A DNA stretch of 64,000 nt from Flavobacterium algicola (GCF_022399565.1 NZ_JAJTUT010000002.1:744001-808000); one strand, 5' to 3'. Shown: positions 34,805 to 44,769, counted from the first letter of the stretch. Made by a program: numbers and translations. The notes: generated by a model not told the origin, from the letters alone.

Positions 34805-36336
34805 TGGAAAGTAAATTGCCGAAAAATTGGGTAAAAACATCACCATTGGAAATTTCTAAAATAATTAGAGGTGTTTCTTATGGTAAATCGGATGCTTTTC
34901 AATTTGAATTTGATAATTCTTGTTTAATTCTAAGGGGAGGAAATATCCAAGATGGAGAAATTGTTGATGGTAAAGACAATGTTTATGTTTCAGTAGATCT
35001 AATTAAAAACGAACAATTCATTCAAAAACATGATGTAGTAATTGTTGGTTCAACTGGAAGCAAGAATTTGATTGGTAAGGCAGCTACATCATTATTTGAA
35101 AGTGACAAAATTAGTTTTGGTGCTTTTTTAATGAATATTCGAGCATCTGAAACCATTGATAAAAGATATTTCAGTTATTATTTTCAAACAAATTACTATA
35201 GGGAAGCGATTCGAAATTTAGCGGGAGGTGTCAATATCAACAATATTAGAAAAGAATATATTGAAAACCTTTATTTCCCCCTTCCACCATTAGCCGAGCA
35301 AAATCGCATTGTAGAAAAATTAGATCGTTTATTTGCCCAACAGGAAATTCTAAAAACCAGTATGGCAAAGGTACCTTTATTACTTAAGGATTTTCATCAG
35401 CAAGTGCTTACGCAAGCCGTTACTGGGAAATTGACTGAGGAATGGAGGAAAGGGAAGGAGTTGGATTCTACTACTGATTTACTGAAGAAAATTGAAATTA
35501 GAAGAAAGAAAAATGCAACGATAACTCTTTTAAAAAAATTAGACGAAATATATAATGATAATTCAAAAAGCGTAATATATAATATTCCTTCCGAATGGAA
35601 GGAAATTAATCTTGATAGAGTTTGTGAAAAATTTAGTTATGGAACTTCAACAAAATCAGATAATGAAGGAGAATATGTAGTTTTAAGAATGGGGAATTTG
35701 CAAAATGGCAAAATTGATTGGTCAGATTTAAAGTTTACATCTGAAAAAAGTGAATTTGAAAAATACAAATTGGAAAAAGGAGATGTCTTATTTAATAGAA
35801 CAAATAGCCCTGAATTAGTTGGTAAAACATCTGTTTATGAAGGTGAAAAGGAATCGATTTATGCAAGTTATTTAATTAAAATATGGAATTTTATGGAATT
35901 AAATTCATACTATTTAAATTATGTTTTGAATTCAAATTTTGCAAAAAAATGGTGTTCTGAGGTTAAATCTGATGGAGTGAGTCAGTCAAATATCAACGCT
36001 CAAAAATTATCAAAGTTTACTATTCCTTTTCCTTCACCAGAAGAACAGCTACAAATCGTTCGTCGAGTAGAAAAATTGTTTGCCAAAGCAGATGCTATAG
36101 AGGAACAATACAAAAGCTTAAAGTCAAAAATAGATACGTTGCCCCAAGCCATCTTGCATAAGGCGTTTAAAGGGGAGTTAAGTGAGCAGTTAGATAGTGA
36201 TGGAGATGCGATAGAGTTGTTAAAACAAATACAGGAGTTAAAAATAAGTGCAGTAAAACCTAAAAAAGCTACGACAAAAAAAGTAAAGAACTATCCTGAA
36301 GGGGATGGGGTTTTGGGGATGGTGGCTGAGAAATAA
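34804..36336 (+). CDS. hsdS: Type I restriction-modification specificity subunit
   Basis: 510 residues. Two target recognition domains (about residues 1-160 and 245-415) each followed by a conserved helix: LPPLAEQNRIVEKLDRLFAQ in the middle and PSPEEQLQIVRRVEKLFAKA near 415. This determines a bipartite recognition site that cannot be predicted here. The end is basic (KPKKATTKKVKN). Start overlaps the hsdM stop by one base. Both recognition domains look complete and unalike in sequence. Confidence 0.94.
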   Translation: MESKLPKNWVKTSPLEISKIIRGVSYGKSDAFQFEFDNSCLILRGGNIQDGEIVDGKDNVYVSVDLIKNEQFIQKHDVVIVGSTGSKNLIGKAATSLFESDKISFGAFLMNIRASETIDKRYFSYYFQTNYYREAIRNLAGGVNINNIRKEYIENLYFPLPPLAEQNRIVEKLDRLFAQQEILKTSMAKVPLLLKDFHQQVLTQAVTGKLTEEWRKGKELDSTTDLLKKIEIRRKKNATITLLKKLDEIYNDNSKSVIYNIPSEWKEINLDRVCEKFSYGTSTKSDNEGEYVVLRMGNLQNGKIDWSDLKFTSEKSEFEKYKLEKGDVLFNRTNSPELVGKTSVYEGEKESIYASYLIKIWNFMELNSYYLNYVLNSNFAKKWCSEVKSDGVSQSNINAQKLSKFTIPFPSPEEQLQIVRRVEKLFAKADAIEEQYKSLKSKIDTLPQAILHKAFKGELSEQLDSDGDAIELLKQIQELKISAVKPKKATTKKVKNYPEGDGVLGMVAEK

Positions 36337-36395
36337 ATAAAAAAATTAGAATTATTCTTTAGAGGATTTAATAATAGCTTACACAAAAGTCAAAA

Positions 36396-38921
36396 ATGAG
36401 TAATCATAAAAACAAGGTAAATTCGGACAATGTTTCAATTGGAGAAGTAGCATTGGAAACAAAAACAGAGCAAAATTTTGCAAAGCTAATTGAAAATTAT
36501 AAAAAACTCATTACAGTCAACCGCTTAAAGGATGAAAAATACAAATGGGAATTGTTGCATAACTTTCACGGCAGACCAAATCTAGATGCACCAGATTTTT
36601 ATACTGAAATCAAAAGTATCAAATTTGGTAATTTGATGTATGCTATGGGAGTTGCGGTAATTCACCATCTAGCCAAAGACAAGCCAGAAGAAATGCGCTT
36701 ACTTTTCAAAAAACTATTTAATGAAAGTGTCCCCCTAAAAGACAGGATTAAAGCTTTTAATGTTGATTCTCTACAAATTTATCGAAGTTTAGGTGAAACA
36801 CTTGCACACCATCAAGATGAAAGAACAATTGCGACCTACCTTACTTTTCATAATCCTGAAAAGTATACTTTTTACAAATTTTCATTTTATAAGAAACTGT
36901 GTATATTATTAAATGAAAAGGTAGCGGTAAAAAACGAAAAATATATTCATTATTTACAACTGATAAATCGATTAGATAAAGAATACATCCGAAAAGATCT
37001 CGAATTAATTGATTTAGTTAAAAGTATAATTCCTGAATACTACGATGGATCAAGCAATTTACTTTTAATACAAGACATTTTATTCCAAATGTTACATATG
37101 AATCAAGAAGGTGATGAAGATAATGTGAAAGAGGCATTTATCGATTGGTTGATAGCGAATGAAAGTGGCGGAAATTATTTTATAAATCAATTCGGAGCAA
37201 AAAGAGATCGCCTCGAAGAAGAATTGAATTCTTACGAAGAAGAATATAAAAGTGAATTTAAAACTGAGCTGTTTAGAGTCAAAGATGAAAAATATGAGAA
37301 TCATATCAAAGAAGTAAGCTCAAATATTTATAACACAGCAACTTCTTTCAGCAACTTTTCAAAAGATCATTTTTCTGGTCGCCCAACTGCTATTTTAGGT
37401 AGAGAGCAGTATTTAAAATTTTTAGAAGAATGTCTTGCAGAAGATGAAGATGACAATATTACTGAACTTATTGAAAAAGAAAGTATGAATAATCCACTCA
37501 ATCAGATCTTGTACGGACCTCCTGGTACGGGAAAAACGTACAACACAATTAACAGTGCAATTTCGATAATAAATCCAAGTTTTGATATAAAGCAAACTCG
37601 CGCTGCAGTGAAAACTGAATACGAGCGCCACGTTGAAAGTGGTCAAATAGTATTTACGACCTTTCATCAAAGTATGAGTTATGAAGATTTTATTGAAGGA
37701 ATAAAGCCTAAAACAGTTTTGAGTCATTTGCAATATGATATTGAAGATGGCGTTTTTAAATCTTTGGTAAGAAAGGCATTAGTAGAATACATTCGAAAAG
37801 ATTCTAGTAGTGAAGAGACTAATGATTTTGATACACTTTATAATGATTTTGTAAAAAGCATCAAATCATCAGAGGGCAAACGTGAAGGTACTTTTAAGAC
37901 CAAAACAGGAGTTGAAATTATGCTTGTTGAGGCTAATAATAATTCTATTTTAGTAAAATATGTATGGAGTGATAATTCTAAAAAAGATTCTGAAGGGCAA
38001 CATGTTTTTAGTGTTACTAAAGAGAAATTAAAAAAAGTATTATTAGAAGGTATTGATCCTGCTAAAATTAAAAGTTTAAAAGCAGATTTACATCCGCTTA
38101 TAGGTCATATACACTGTGAACTTTTTGCAGTTTATAAAAGTTTCTACGATTTTGTGATAGCGAATAAAGGTGAGATCGAAACTATCCATTTTGATGAAAA
38201 TGAACTTTCTTTTGAAGATGTAAAAGAACAATTTGATTTGTTAACTAAAGAAGATATTAATTCTAAAACGGTAAAGCCCTATGTCATAATTATTGACGAA
38301 ATAAATCGTGGAAATGTTTCAGCGATTTTTGGCGAACTAATTACATTGATAGAAGATGATAAACGTTTAGGCAAAGATGAAGCTTTGGAAGTTATCTTGC
38401 CCTATAGCAAAGCAAAATTTGGAGTACCGCCTAATTTGTATATTATTGGTACTATGAACACGGCTGACCGTAGTGTTGAAGCTCTTGATACTGCATTACG
38501 AAGACGTTTTAGTTTTGAAGAAATGATGCCTGAGTATGCTGAGTTGGTTGAAATTCAAATTGAAGGATTTAATTTAGCAGATATATTGAAAACAATCAAT
38601 GAAAGAATTGAAGTTTTATTAGATCGAGATCATACAATTGGACATTCATATTTCTTAAAAGTGAGCAGCGAAGAACAATTAAAAGCGACTTTCAAGAATA
38701 ATATAATTCCATTATTACAAGAATACTTTTATGGAGATTACGAAAAAATTGGACTGATTGTAGGAAGTGGCTTTTTTGAAAAATCAGAAAAATTCACCAA
38801 AGAATTATTTGCTTCATTTGAGACGCAAAATCACCCAGACAGCGGGTCTATTTTGAGATTAAAAACAATCGATGAAAATTTTGATATAGTTGGCGCTATC
38901 AAATTACTTTTAAACATTTAG
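36396..38921 (+). CDS. mcrB: McrB-type AAA+ GTPase of a modification-dependent restriction system
   Basis: 841 residues. The N-terminal ~340 residues (e.g. WELLHNFHGRPNLDAPDFY) are not the small DUF3578 domain of E. coli McrB; they probably recognise the target but the fold is not known to me. The AAA+ core follows: Walker A LYGPPGTGKTYNT (~372-384), Walker B VIIIDEINRGNVSAIFGE (~630-647), sensor I IIGTMNTADRSVEALD with MNTxD signature (~686), and arginine-rich ALRRRF. The MNTxD motif marks the GTP-using McrB family. It follows hsdS by 59 bp and precedes mcrC by 28 bp. McrBC cuts DNA carrying modified cytosines, so it complements the type I enzyme. Confidence 0.92.
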   Translation: MSNHKNKVNSDNVSIGEVALETKTEQNFAKLIENYKKLITVNRLKDEKYKWELLHNFHGRPNLDAPDFYTEIKSIKFGNLMYAMGVAVIHHLAKDKPEEMRLLFKKLFNESVPLKDRIKAFNVDSLQIYRSLGETLAHHQDERTIATYLTFHNPEKYTFYKFSFYKKLCILLNEKVAVKNEKYIHYLQLINRLDKEYIRKDLELIDLVKSIIPEYYDGSSNLLLIQDILFQMLHMNQEGDEDNVKEAFIDWLIANESGGNYFINQFGAKRDRLEEELNSYEEEYKSEFKTELFRVKDEKYENHIKEVSSNIYNTATSFSNFSKDHFSGRPTAILGREQYLKFLEECLAEDEDDNITELIEKESMNNPLNQILYGPPGTGKTYNTINSAISIINPSFDIKQTRAAVKTEYERHVESGQIVFTTFHQSMSYEDFIEGIKPKTVLSHLQYDIEDGVFKSLVRKALVEYIRKDSSSEETNDFDTLYNDFVKSIKSSEGKREGTFKTKTGVEIMLVEANNNSILVKYVWSDNSKKDSEGQHVFSVTKEKLKKVLLEGIDPAKIKSLKADLHPLIGHIHCELFAVYKSFYDFVIANKGEIETIHFDENELSFEDVKEQFDLLTKEDINSKTVKPYVIIIDEINRGNVSAIFGELITLIEDDKRLGKDEALEVILPYSKAKFGVPPNLYIIGTMNTADRSVEALDTALRRRFSFEEMMPEYAELVEIQIEGFNLADILKTINERIEVLLDRDHTIGHSYFLKVSSEEQLKATFKNNIIPLLQEYFYGDYEKIGLIVGSGFFEKSEKFTKELFASFETQNHPDSGSILRLKTIDENFDIVGAIKLLLNI

Positions 38922-38949
38922 AATCTAAAAAAAACCACAATATTTGATA

Positions 38950-40206
38950 ATGAATATTATTCAAGTTTTTGAACATAGTTTCCTAGCTCTTGAAAAAGGA
39001 AAGTTTGAACAACGCCATTTTGTGGCGTTGTCTAAACTTAATGCTTTGCATAAGGACAAATATTTTGATTTACGTCACAACGGTATTAAATTCAAACAGT
39101 ATGTAGGTGTTATTCAGGTAGATGGTCTGACGATTGAAATTTTACCCAAGATCGATAATGATGGTAAGAGTGAATCCGTCTGGCAAAAAGCATTGATAGA
39201 AATGCTTAAGGTGACTCGAAAACTCAAAATACAAAAAGTTGGAGAAGCTAATGTCAACAAACAAAATATTCACTTGTTAGATATTTACTTTGAATGTTTT
39301 TTAAGTGAAGTACAATCCCTTATTCATCAAGGTTTAATTAAGCAATATTATAAAGAAACTAGTAATGTAAAAGCGCTCAAAGGAAAGTTAGAGTTTGCCG
39401 GGCACGTTAGTAAAAATTTAGTTCACAAAGAACGGTTTTATACTACACATCAAGTGTATGACAAGGATCATTTAGTACATCAAATTTTATCGCAAGCTTT
39501 GGATATTATCGCAAGCTTAACAAAAGGTAATTATTTGTACAGTAAATGCAAAACCATACAACTTGATTTTCCTGAAGTTAAAGATATAGCCGCTAATGAA
39601 TCGACTTTTAATAAAGTCCCCCAAAATAGAAAAACCGCTCCTTATGAAACCGCTTTAGCAATTGCTCGTTTGATTATTTTGAATTATGCTCCTAATATTT
39701 CGAGCGGTAGTGAAAAAATGTTGGCTTTATTGTTTGATATGAATTCGTTGTGGGAAGAGTATATCTTGGTACGTTTAAAACAAGCGAATGATGGATCAGT
39801 TACGGTTATTGGTCAACAATCAGAAACCTTATGGAACGGTATTACTATTCGTCCAGATATAGTGATTAAAAAAGAGGATGAAGTATTTGTTATTGACACG
39901 AAATGGAAAAACATTGATTATTCCAAACCTTCTACACATGATTTACGCCAAATGTATGTGTATAATGAATATTGGGGAGCAGCAAAAGCAATGCTTTTAT
40001 ATCCTTCTAACAAGACTGAGCGTATAAGTTTTATCAAATTTGAAGAGACTAAAATTAAAAAATATATTCCAAATGATAACGAACAAGAGTCCTTTGAACA
40101 ACAGCAACAACATGGATGTAGCCTTGGTAAAATATCAATTTTTACAGATAATGCTATTTTAAATGATAAAATAGGGGATACAATTTTAGGTTGGTTTATG
40201 GATTAG
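38950..40206 (+). CDS. mcrC: McrC-type nuclease subunit
   Basis: 418 residues from ATG 38950; a TTG two codons earlier is less likely. The N-terminal part (GIKFKQYVGVIQVDGLTIEI) is the McrB-binding region. The PD-(D/E)xK nuclease in the C-terminal third is seen at ITIRPDIVIKKEDEVFVIDTKWK in part (IRPD and VIDTKWK, about residues 300-321). McrC binds the McrB ring, stimulates GTP hydrolysis and cuts DNA. A weak hairpin TTATCT/AGATAA follows at 40234-40249. Confidence 0.92.
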   Translation: MNIIQVFEHSFLALEKGKFEQRHFVALSKLNALHKDKYFDLRHNGIKFKQYVGVIQVDGLTIEILPKIDNDGKSESVWQKALIEMLKVTRKLKIQKVGEANVNKQNIHLLDIYFECFLSEVQSLIHQGLIKQYYKETSNVKALKGKLEFAGHVSKNLVHKERFYTTHQVYDKDHLVHQILSQALDIIASLTKGNYLYSKCKTIQLDFPEVKDIAANESTFNKVPQNRKTAPYETALAIARLIILNYAPNISSGSEKMLALLFDMNSLWEEYILVRLKQANDGSVTVIGQQSETLWNGITIRPDIVIKKEDEVFVIDTKWKNIDYSKPSTHDLRQMYVYNEYWGAAKAMLLYPSNKTERISFIKFEETKIKKYIPNDNEQESFEQQQQHGCSLGKISIFTDNAILNDKIGDTILGWFMD

Positions 40207-40306
40207 AAAAGTTTGTATTACTATATTAGGATTTTATCTTTTTAGATAAGCATAATGTTTCTTTAGCTATAGTGTATAATTTAGAAAAGGATGTTTGTCA
40301 CAGATA

Positions 40307-40314
40307 TATATTTG
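40307..40314 (+). promoter_or_regulatory. -7 box for the 41-residue microprotein
   Basis: TATATTTG, an exact TAnnTTTG match, 27 bp before ATG 40342. The upstream TTG (40295-40297) is too close, so the -33 part is doubtful. Confidence 0.45.
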
Positions 40315-40341
40315 CATATATAAATTAAAAAAAAAAGCATA

Positions 40342-40467
40342 ATGAAAAACACATTTGTACTAAATCCAGAAACTATGATTCTTCAATTTCACAATCAAGA
40401 TGACTTAGATAATCACTCAAATCAACTGAATCCCAACAATGATGAGTATTGGCATTCAAGAGAATAA
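40342..40467 (+). CDS. Putative 41-residue microprotein
   Basis: ATG 40342 to TAA 40465. It begins MKNTFVLNPETMILQFHNQ and is rich in Asn, Asp, Gln and His, with WHSRE at the end; there is no membrane segment. It has its own -7 box and is followed by a 10-bp-stem terminator (40480-40513), so it looks like a separate transcription unit. I recognise no family. Being short and between defence genes, it might be a regulator, an antitoxin-like partner or chance. Support is the promoter, terminator and clean frame. Confidence 0.5.
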   Translation: MKNTFVLNPETMILQFHNQDDLDNHSNQLNPNNDEYWHSRE

Positions 40468-40479
40468 ATTAATTACTAT

Positions 40480-40518
40480 AAAATAGCAATGATTTCTTTT
40501 TCGTTGCTATTTTGTTTT
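40480..40518 (+). terminator. Terminator after the microprotein
   Basis: AAAATAGCAA (40480-40489) and TTGCTATTTT (40504-40513), loop of 14, followed by TGTTTTTA. It shows that the TTG at 40512 cannot be the start of the next gene in a useful transcript from upstream. Confidence 0.75.
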
Positions 40519-40535
40519 TAACACATGTATCAATC

Positions 40536-41360
40536 ATGAATAATATTGTCGACATAAAAATTAAAAATCTAATTATCAATAATCAAAATATTGGTATAGC
40601 TTTAATAGACTTATTCTACGTAAAAAAGTACGGGAGCGCTGAAGGTGTACAAATTTTTTTCAATGAGTTGAAGCAACAGTGTAAGAGTGAAGAGGAGTTT
40701 GGTGATTTGGTTCAACAAGAATTTGAAAATGACTTCAAAATCAAGACATTTCAGCCACTTATTGAAGTTTTTTCAAAAATAAATAACTTAAGTTCGTTTT
40801 TAAATATCGAAAAGGATTTAAAGAATTGCTTTATCAATTCAAAAATCACTGAACAAGATCTTTTGAAAATACTAGAATTAAAAGATTTAATGAAACAAGT
40901 ATTTGAAGAATATTTTCACCCTGAACGAGAAATACAAAGAAAATTGTTAATTGCGAAGTTTGCTGATCAAATTACTTTTACAATTAAGGAAACTAGAGAG
41001 GAGTTAGGTTTTAATAACCAAAGAACATTTAAAAAATGGTTAGATTATTTTTATAAGGATAAATACAATGGTAGAAGAACCATCAACATATTAGAGTATA
41101 TAGACATTTGGAGTAAATTTCTTTTAGGTCCCAATGAAGATAAAATAGATATTAAGGAAAAGTCCGTAGTATATCAAAAAAGACTAGATGAAAGGCTCGT
41201 TTTTTCCAAGAATAGGCTCAAGAAATTGACAAACAATAATTATAAATTATTAAGAATAGAAATTGATTACATAAATAAAGAACTAGGTCTTCAATTACCA
41301 AATGATGTTGATGCCTATCCATTTTCAATAGCTGAGATATTTAAAAAACACATTACTTAG
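40536..41360 (+). CDS. Unrecognised 274-residue protein in the defence island
   Basis: The start is ATG 40536; a TTG eight codons earlier lies in the terminator stem. The protein is mostly helical and charged, with no signal peptide or membrane segment. One stretch, IKETREELGFNNQRTFKKWLDYF (quoted here as ETREELGFNNQRTFKKW), looks like a helix-turn-helix. The last part is Lys/Asn rich and ends PFSIAEIFKKHIT. I do not recognise the family. It stands between two microprotein ORFs, after mcrC. It might be a regulator or an accessory defence protein; the sequence does not say. Confidence 0.7.
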   Translation: MNNIVDIKIKNLIINNQNIGIALIDLFYVKKYGSAEGVQIFFNELKQQCKSEEEFGDLVQQEFENDFKIKTFQPLIEVFSKINNLSSFLNIEKDLKNCFINSKITEQDLLKILELKDLMKQVFEEYFHPEREIQRKLLIAKFADQITFTIKETREELGFNNQRTFKKWLDYFYKDKYNGRRTINILEYIDIWSKFLLGPNEDKIDIKEKSVVYQKRLDERLVFSKNRLKKLTNNNYKLLRIEIDYINKELGLQLPNDVDAYPFSIAEIFKKHIT

Positions 41361-41415
41361 TTTTATACCAAAGCTATATGGTAAAAATAAATAACTAAAC
41401 CATAATATCAGTCAA

Positions 41416-41595
41416 ATGTTAGAATTGCACAAGCAAAGATATCCTTATACACATGATAAGGAATTAATAATCCAAAACTTCACATCCTTTCAACAAGCTG
41501 ATCTAGATTTTAATCCTATTTGTTTCAAAGGGAAATATTGGGAGTTTGTTAAAGAAGATTTTGAAGAAATTATTAATGAGTTTAAAAAAACATGA
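41416..41595 (+). CDS. Putative 59-residue microprotein
   Basis: ATG 41416 to TGA 41593. It begins MLELHKQRYPYTHDKEL and ends EDFEEIINEFKKT, with a hydrophobic/aromatic patch around NPICFKGKYWEF. It lies 55 bp after the unknown 274-residue gene and could be in the same transcript. No family is recognised. Amino acid content is natural for a small globular protein rather than chance frame text. Confidence 0.5.
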   Translation: MLELHKQRYPYTHDKELIIQNFTSFQQADLDFNPICFKGKYWEFVKEDFEEIINEFKKT

Positions 41596-41724
41596 TTTCT
41601 TTTTGATACCTTTAATATAGTTTTTTTATTAAGAAACGTACTCCTATTATACACCCCTACCCTTCCTATCCCTCTAAATACAACGGTTTTTACTTATTGT
41701 ATTGGAAAATAACAAATCAAACCC

Positions 41725-42720
41725 ATGGATTCATTTACACAAATCGTTTTAGGTATAGCTGTGGCAGAAATATGTGCTGGCAAAGAACTTAAAAACAGAA
41801 CATTTGTGTACGGAGCCATTTTGGGAACCCTGCCCGATTTTGACGTTATAATTGGTTCATTATTATATCCTGTAGACGGAGTTATGATCCATCGCGGAAT
41901 TAGTCATTCCTTGCTACTATTTCTGTTTTTATCGCCCTTTTTGGGTTGGTTAATTACAAAAATAGAAAAGAAAAAAATCAATTTTACCAAAGCCACCACA
42001 ATGGTGTTTTGGTGTTTATTCACACACGTTTTATTGGATATGTTTACATCTTGGGGAACACAGATTTTATGGCCGATCGAAAAACGTTTTGCCTTAAAGA
42101 CGATCTTTGTCATTGATCCTTTATACACAATTCCCCTACTTATAGCGATACTATTTGTCTTGAAAACAAAAAATTTTTTACTGCGTAAAAAATATATAAC
42201 GAGAGGCTTGCTAATCAGTAGTTCGTATTTATTGCTCTCTTGTGCCATAAAACTATACGCGTTACATAAATTTGAAAAAGCACTACATCAGCAAGGCATA
42301 ACTTATTCTGAAATCATTGTAAAACCCACCGCCTTCAACCTCATTTTGTGGAATGCAAATGTGGCTACTCCCACCGATTATTTACTATCTGACTATTCAC
42401 TTTTTGACAGTCAGCCCATTTCATTTACCAATTACAGTAAAAACACTGATTTGGAAACGAAATTAAAAGGGAACCCTGATTTCGAAAAACTAAAAAAAAT
42501 TAGCGAGGGATGGTATATTATTTCAAATGACAATGCGTCACTATATTTCAACGATTTGCGTTTCGGACTTTTAAATAATGACTCGAACCACCCTCAGTTT
42601 GCATTTAGTTATCAATTTGTTAATACCAAATATGGCTTGCAAGCGATTGAAGTTCCAAAAGAAAAGGGAGATGGTAAACGATTGTTAGAGAAAATCTTTA
42701 GACGTTTAAAAGGAAATTAA
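41725..42720 (+). CDS. YdjM-like membrane-bound metal-dependent hydrolase family protein
   Basis: 331 residues. The N-terminal half holds the family pattern: MDSFTQIVLGIAVAE, GAILGTLPDFDVI and HRGISHSLLLFL, with conserved Asp and His residues suited to metal binding, and several transmembrane segments up to about residue 180 (including FTHVLLDMFTSWGTQI). The C-terminal ~150 residues are soluble. E. coli YdjM is an SOS-regulated relative whose function is unclear. No clear neighbours in its pathway. Confidence 0.8.
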   Translation: MDSFTQIVLGIAVAEICAGKELKNRTFVYGAILGTLPDFDVIIGSLLYPVDGVMIHRGISHSLLLFLFLSPFLGWLITKIEKKKINFTKATTMVFWCLFTHVLLDMFTSWGTQILWPIEKRFALKTIFVIDPLYTIPLLIAILFVLKTKNFLLRKKYITRGLLISSSYLLLSCAIKLYALHKFEKALHQQGITYSEIIVKPTAFNLILWNANVATPTDYLLSDYSLFDSQPISFTNYSKNTDLETKLKGNPDFEKLKKISEGWYIISNDNASLYFNDLRFGLLNNDSNHPQFAFSYQFVNTKYGLQAIEVPKEKGDGKRLLEKIFRRLKGN

Positions 42721-42986
42721 TTCCACTTATAATTCATCGTATCAATCAAAATCATCTATTTTATACAGTTTTAACGAAAAATGAACTTCCTAGCGAATAC
42801 ACCTAAAAGAAAAATTTCTTTTAATTACGAATTAAAAAATGTGAATCTTCAGTTTTACGTCTAAAACTTAACTATAGTACATTAGTAATTTATAAATGGA
42901 TCCGTTCCATTTTTCTTTACAGCACTATTCTCTACTTTTACTTTCACAAAATAATTAGCAATTTCATTAAGAAAATCACCGTTTAA

Positions 42987-43358
<372 letters not shown>

Positions 43359-43492
43359 GTGAGAAGCTTGCGTATATAACACAAGCTTCCTATTACTCAA
43401 TAGCATACTTTGCAACTGAAATTAAAGATAGAAATAGGAACTTTAAAAGATGATTACTTTTTCTTTTTTATCTTTTGCATTATAAAAAAAAA

Positions 43493-43521
43493 CTCAGTTA
43501 CAAATTGACTTTTGTACTGAG
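43493..43521 (-). terminator. Terminator of the DUF4374-TonB receptor transcript
   Basis: CTCAGTTACAAA (43493-43504) pairs with TTTTGTACTGAG (43510-43521) with a bulge. On the minus strand a run of U follows. Confidence 0.75.
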
Positions 43522-43537
43522 CTTTTTTGAATTTTGA

Positions 43538-44743
43538 TTATTCGAAATTGATAAAAGATTCTATAAATTCCGTTCCTTGATATTTAAGTCCCACAGTGAC
43601 TGCATTTGTTTTCGGATCATAGATATAAAGATTATTTCCTTCTTTTTCTGTATTACCAACAATAGCGACTGTTCCATCCTTTAAAAGAGACATTGCACGA
43701 CGTGGATATTTGGATAGTGGAATTGTTAATTTTTGAGTACTTTTTGTCGCGATATCAACAACATAATATTCGATTACAAACGCACCTTGATAGTCTCCAT
43801 ATTTTGAAATCAAATCACTTCTAAATACTTGAACAATTCCTTTATTATTGCCCACATATAAAAATCCTCCCGTATGATTTTCGTTAAATTTTTGCGTTAA
43901 ATTGAAAAAATATGACGCATCAAAATCGCTTTCGCCTGCTTTAATTCTCACAACTCCCGAATCGATAGTTTCATTTGCTCCCCAATAATTTGTGTTGCAA
44001 GCTGTAATGTATAAGTCACCATTCTCAGCAAATCCATATGATGATACAACGCTATACCCTAAAGCTGCAGCATTTTTAGTATAGATTGTTTTTTCGTAGG
44101 TCATTGTTGCAGCATTGAAAATGGCTACAGGAGCTTGGTCGTAAGCTTTAAATGTTTTGCTATCAACGTGTAAATAAGGAACGTATATTTTTCCTTCTTT
44201 TAAAATATATTCTGACAAATAAGCTGTTGAATTTGCGCTCACGGGTACTTTAATTGTTCCAGTTGATTTTTCAGTCATCGTTGTAACGTCAATAATTTGA
44301 TATGAGAAAACACCATCTGTAGTTCCTCTAGGTCCACTTGAAAGTAGCAGAGTTTCATTATTTAAGAATTCAAATACCGGTCCGCCGCTGATTCCTAAAT
44401 TTCCTACCGACCCCTCAGCTACCAAAAGTCCGTTATCATTTACCTTATACTTTGTTAATTTCGATTCAGAATTTAAATACACAAAACCGTCTTTTCCTGT
44501 TACAGGTACATTGTAGGGAATATTGGCAATTTCTTGCGAGTTGCTGATTGCCGCTGTTCCTTCCTTAATATTTGTCAAAGTATGAAAAGGATAAGAGTCG
44601 ACTGTGGGTAGACTCAATGACAAAAGATACTTATAAGAATCTGTGGTTGTTACTGGTGTAGTTCCATCATCGTTACTACTGCAAGAGTTCATAGTAGTAC
44701 CTAACGCAAGAAATAGACTGCAGGCTAAAATTGTTTTTTTCAT
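43538..44743 (-). CDS. DUF4374 lipoprotein
   Basis: 401 residues. Lipoprotein signal: MKKTILACSLFLALGTTMNS then Cys21. The body reads as a repeated-strand (propeller-like) protein: VFEFLNNETLLLSSGPRG, YSVVSSYGFAENGDLYITA and AMSLLKDGTVAIVGNTEKEG mark recurring beta units. DUF4374 genes are commonly next to TonB-dependent receptors in Bacteroidota iron/siderophore loci, as here, 26 bp after the receptor gene on the same strand. It probably acts at the outer membrane to bind or pass on the ligand; that is inference. Confidence 0.8.
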   Translation of the reverse strand: MKKTILACSLFLALGTTMNSCSSNDDGTTPVTTTDSYKYLLSLSLPTVDSYPFHTLTNIKEGTAAISNSQEIANIPYNVPVTGKDGFVYLNSESKLTKYKVNDNGLLVAEGSVGNLGISGGPVFEFLNNETLLLSSGPRGTTDGVFSYQIIDVTTMTEKSTGTIKVPVSANSTAYLSEYILKEGKIYVPYLHVDSKTFKAYDQAPVAIFNAATMTYEKTIYTKNAAALGYSVVSSYGFAENGDLYITACNTNYWGANETIDSGVVRIKAGESDFDASYFFNLTQKFNENHTGGFLYVGNNKGIVQVFRSDLISKYGDYQGAFVIEYYVVDIATKSTQKLTIPLSKYPRRAMSLLKDGTVAIVGNTEKEGNNLYIYDPKTNAVTVGLKYQGTEFIESFINFE

Positions 44744-44769
44744 TTTTTTTTGTTTAATGTTGATGTTAA

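Noticed and set aside
29108..41595. The defence island as a prophage or integrative element
   Set aside because: No integrase, transposase, attachment-site repeat or phage structural gene is visible at either border, and base composition matches the flanks. Horizontal origin is likely by gene type but not shown by the sequence.
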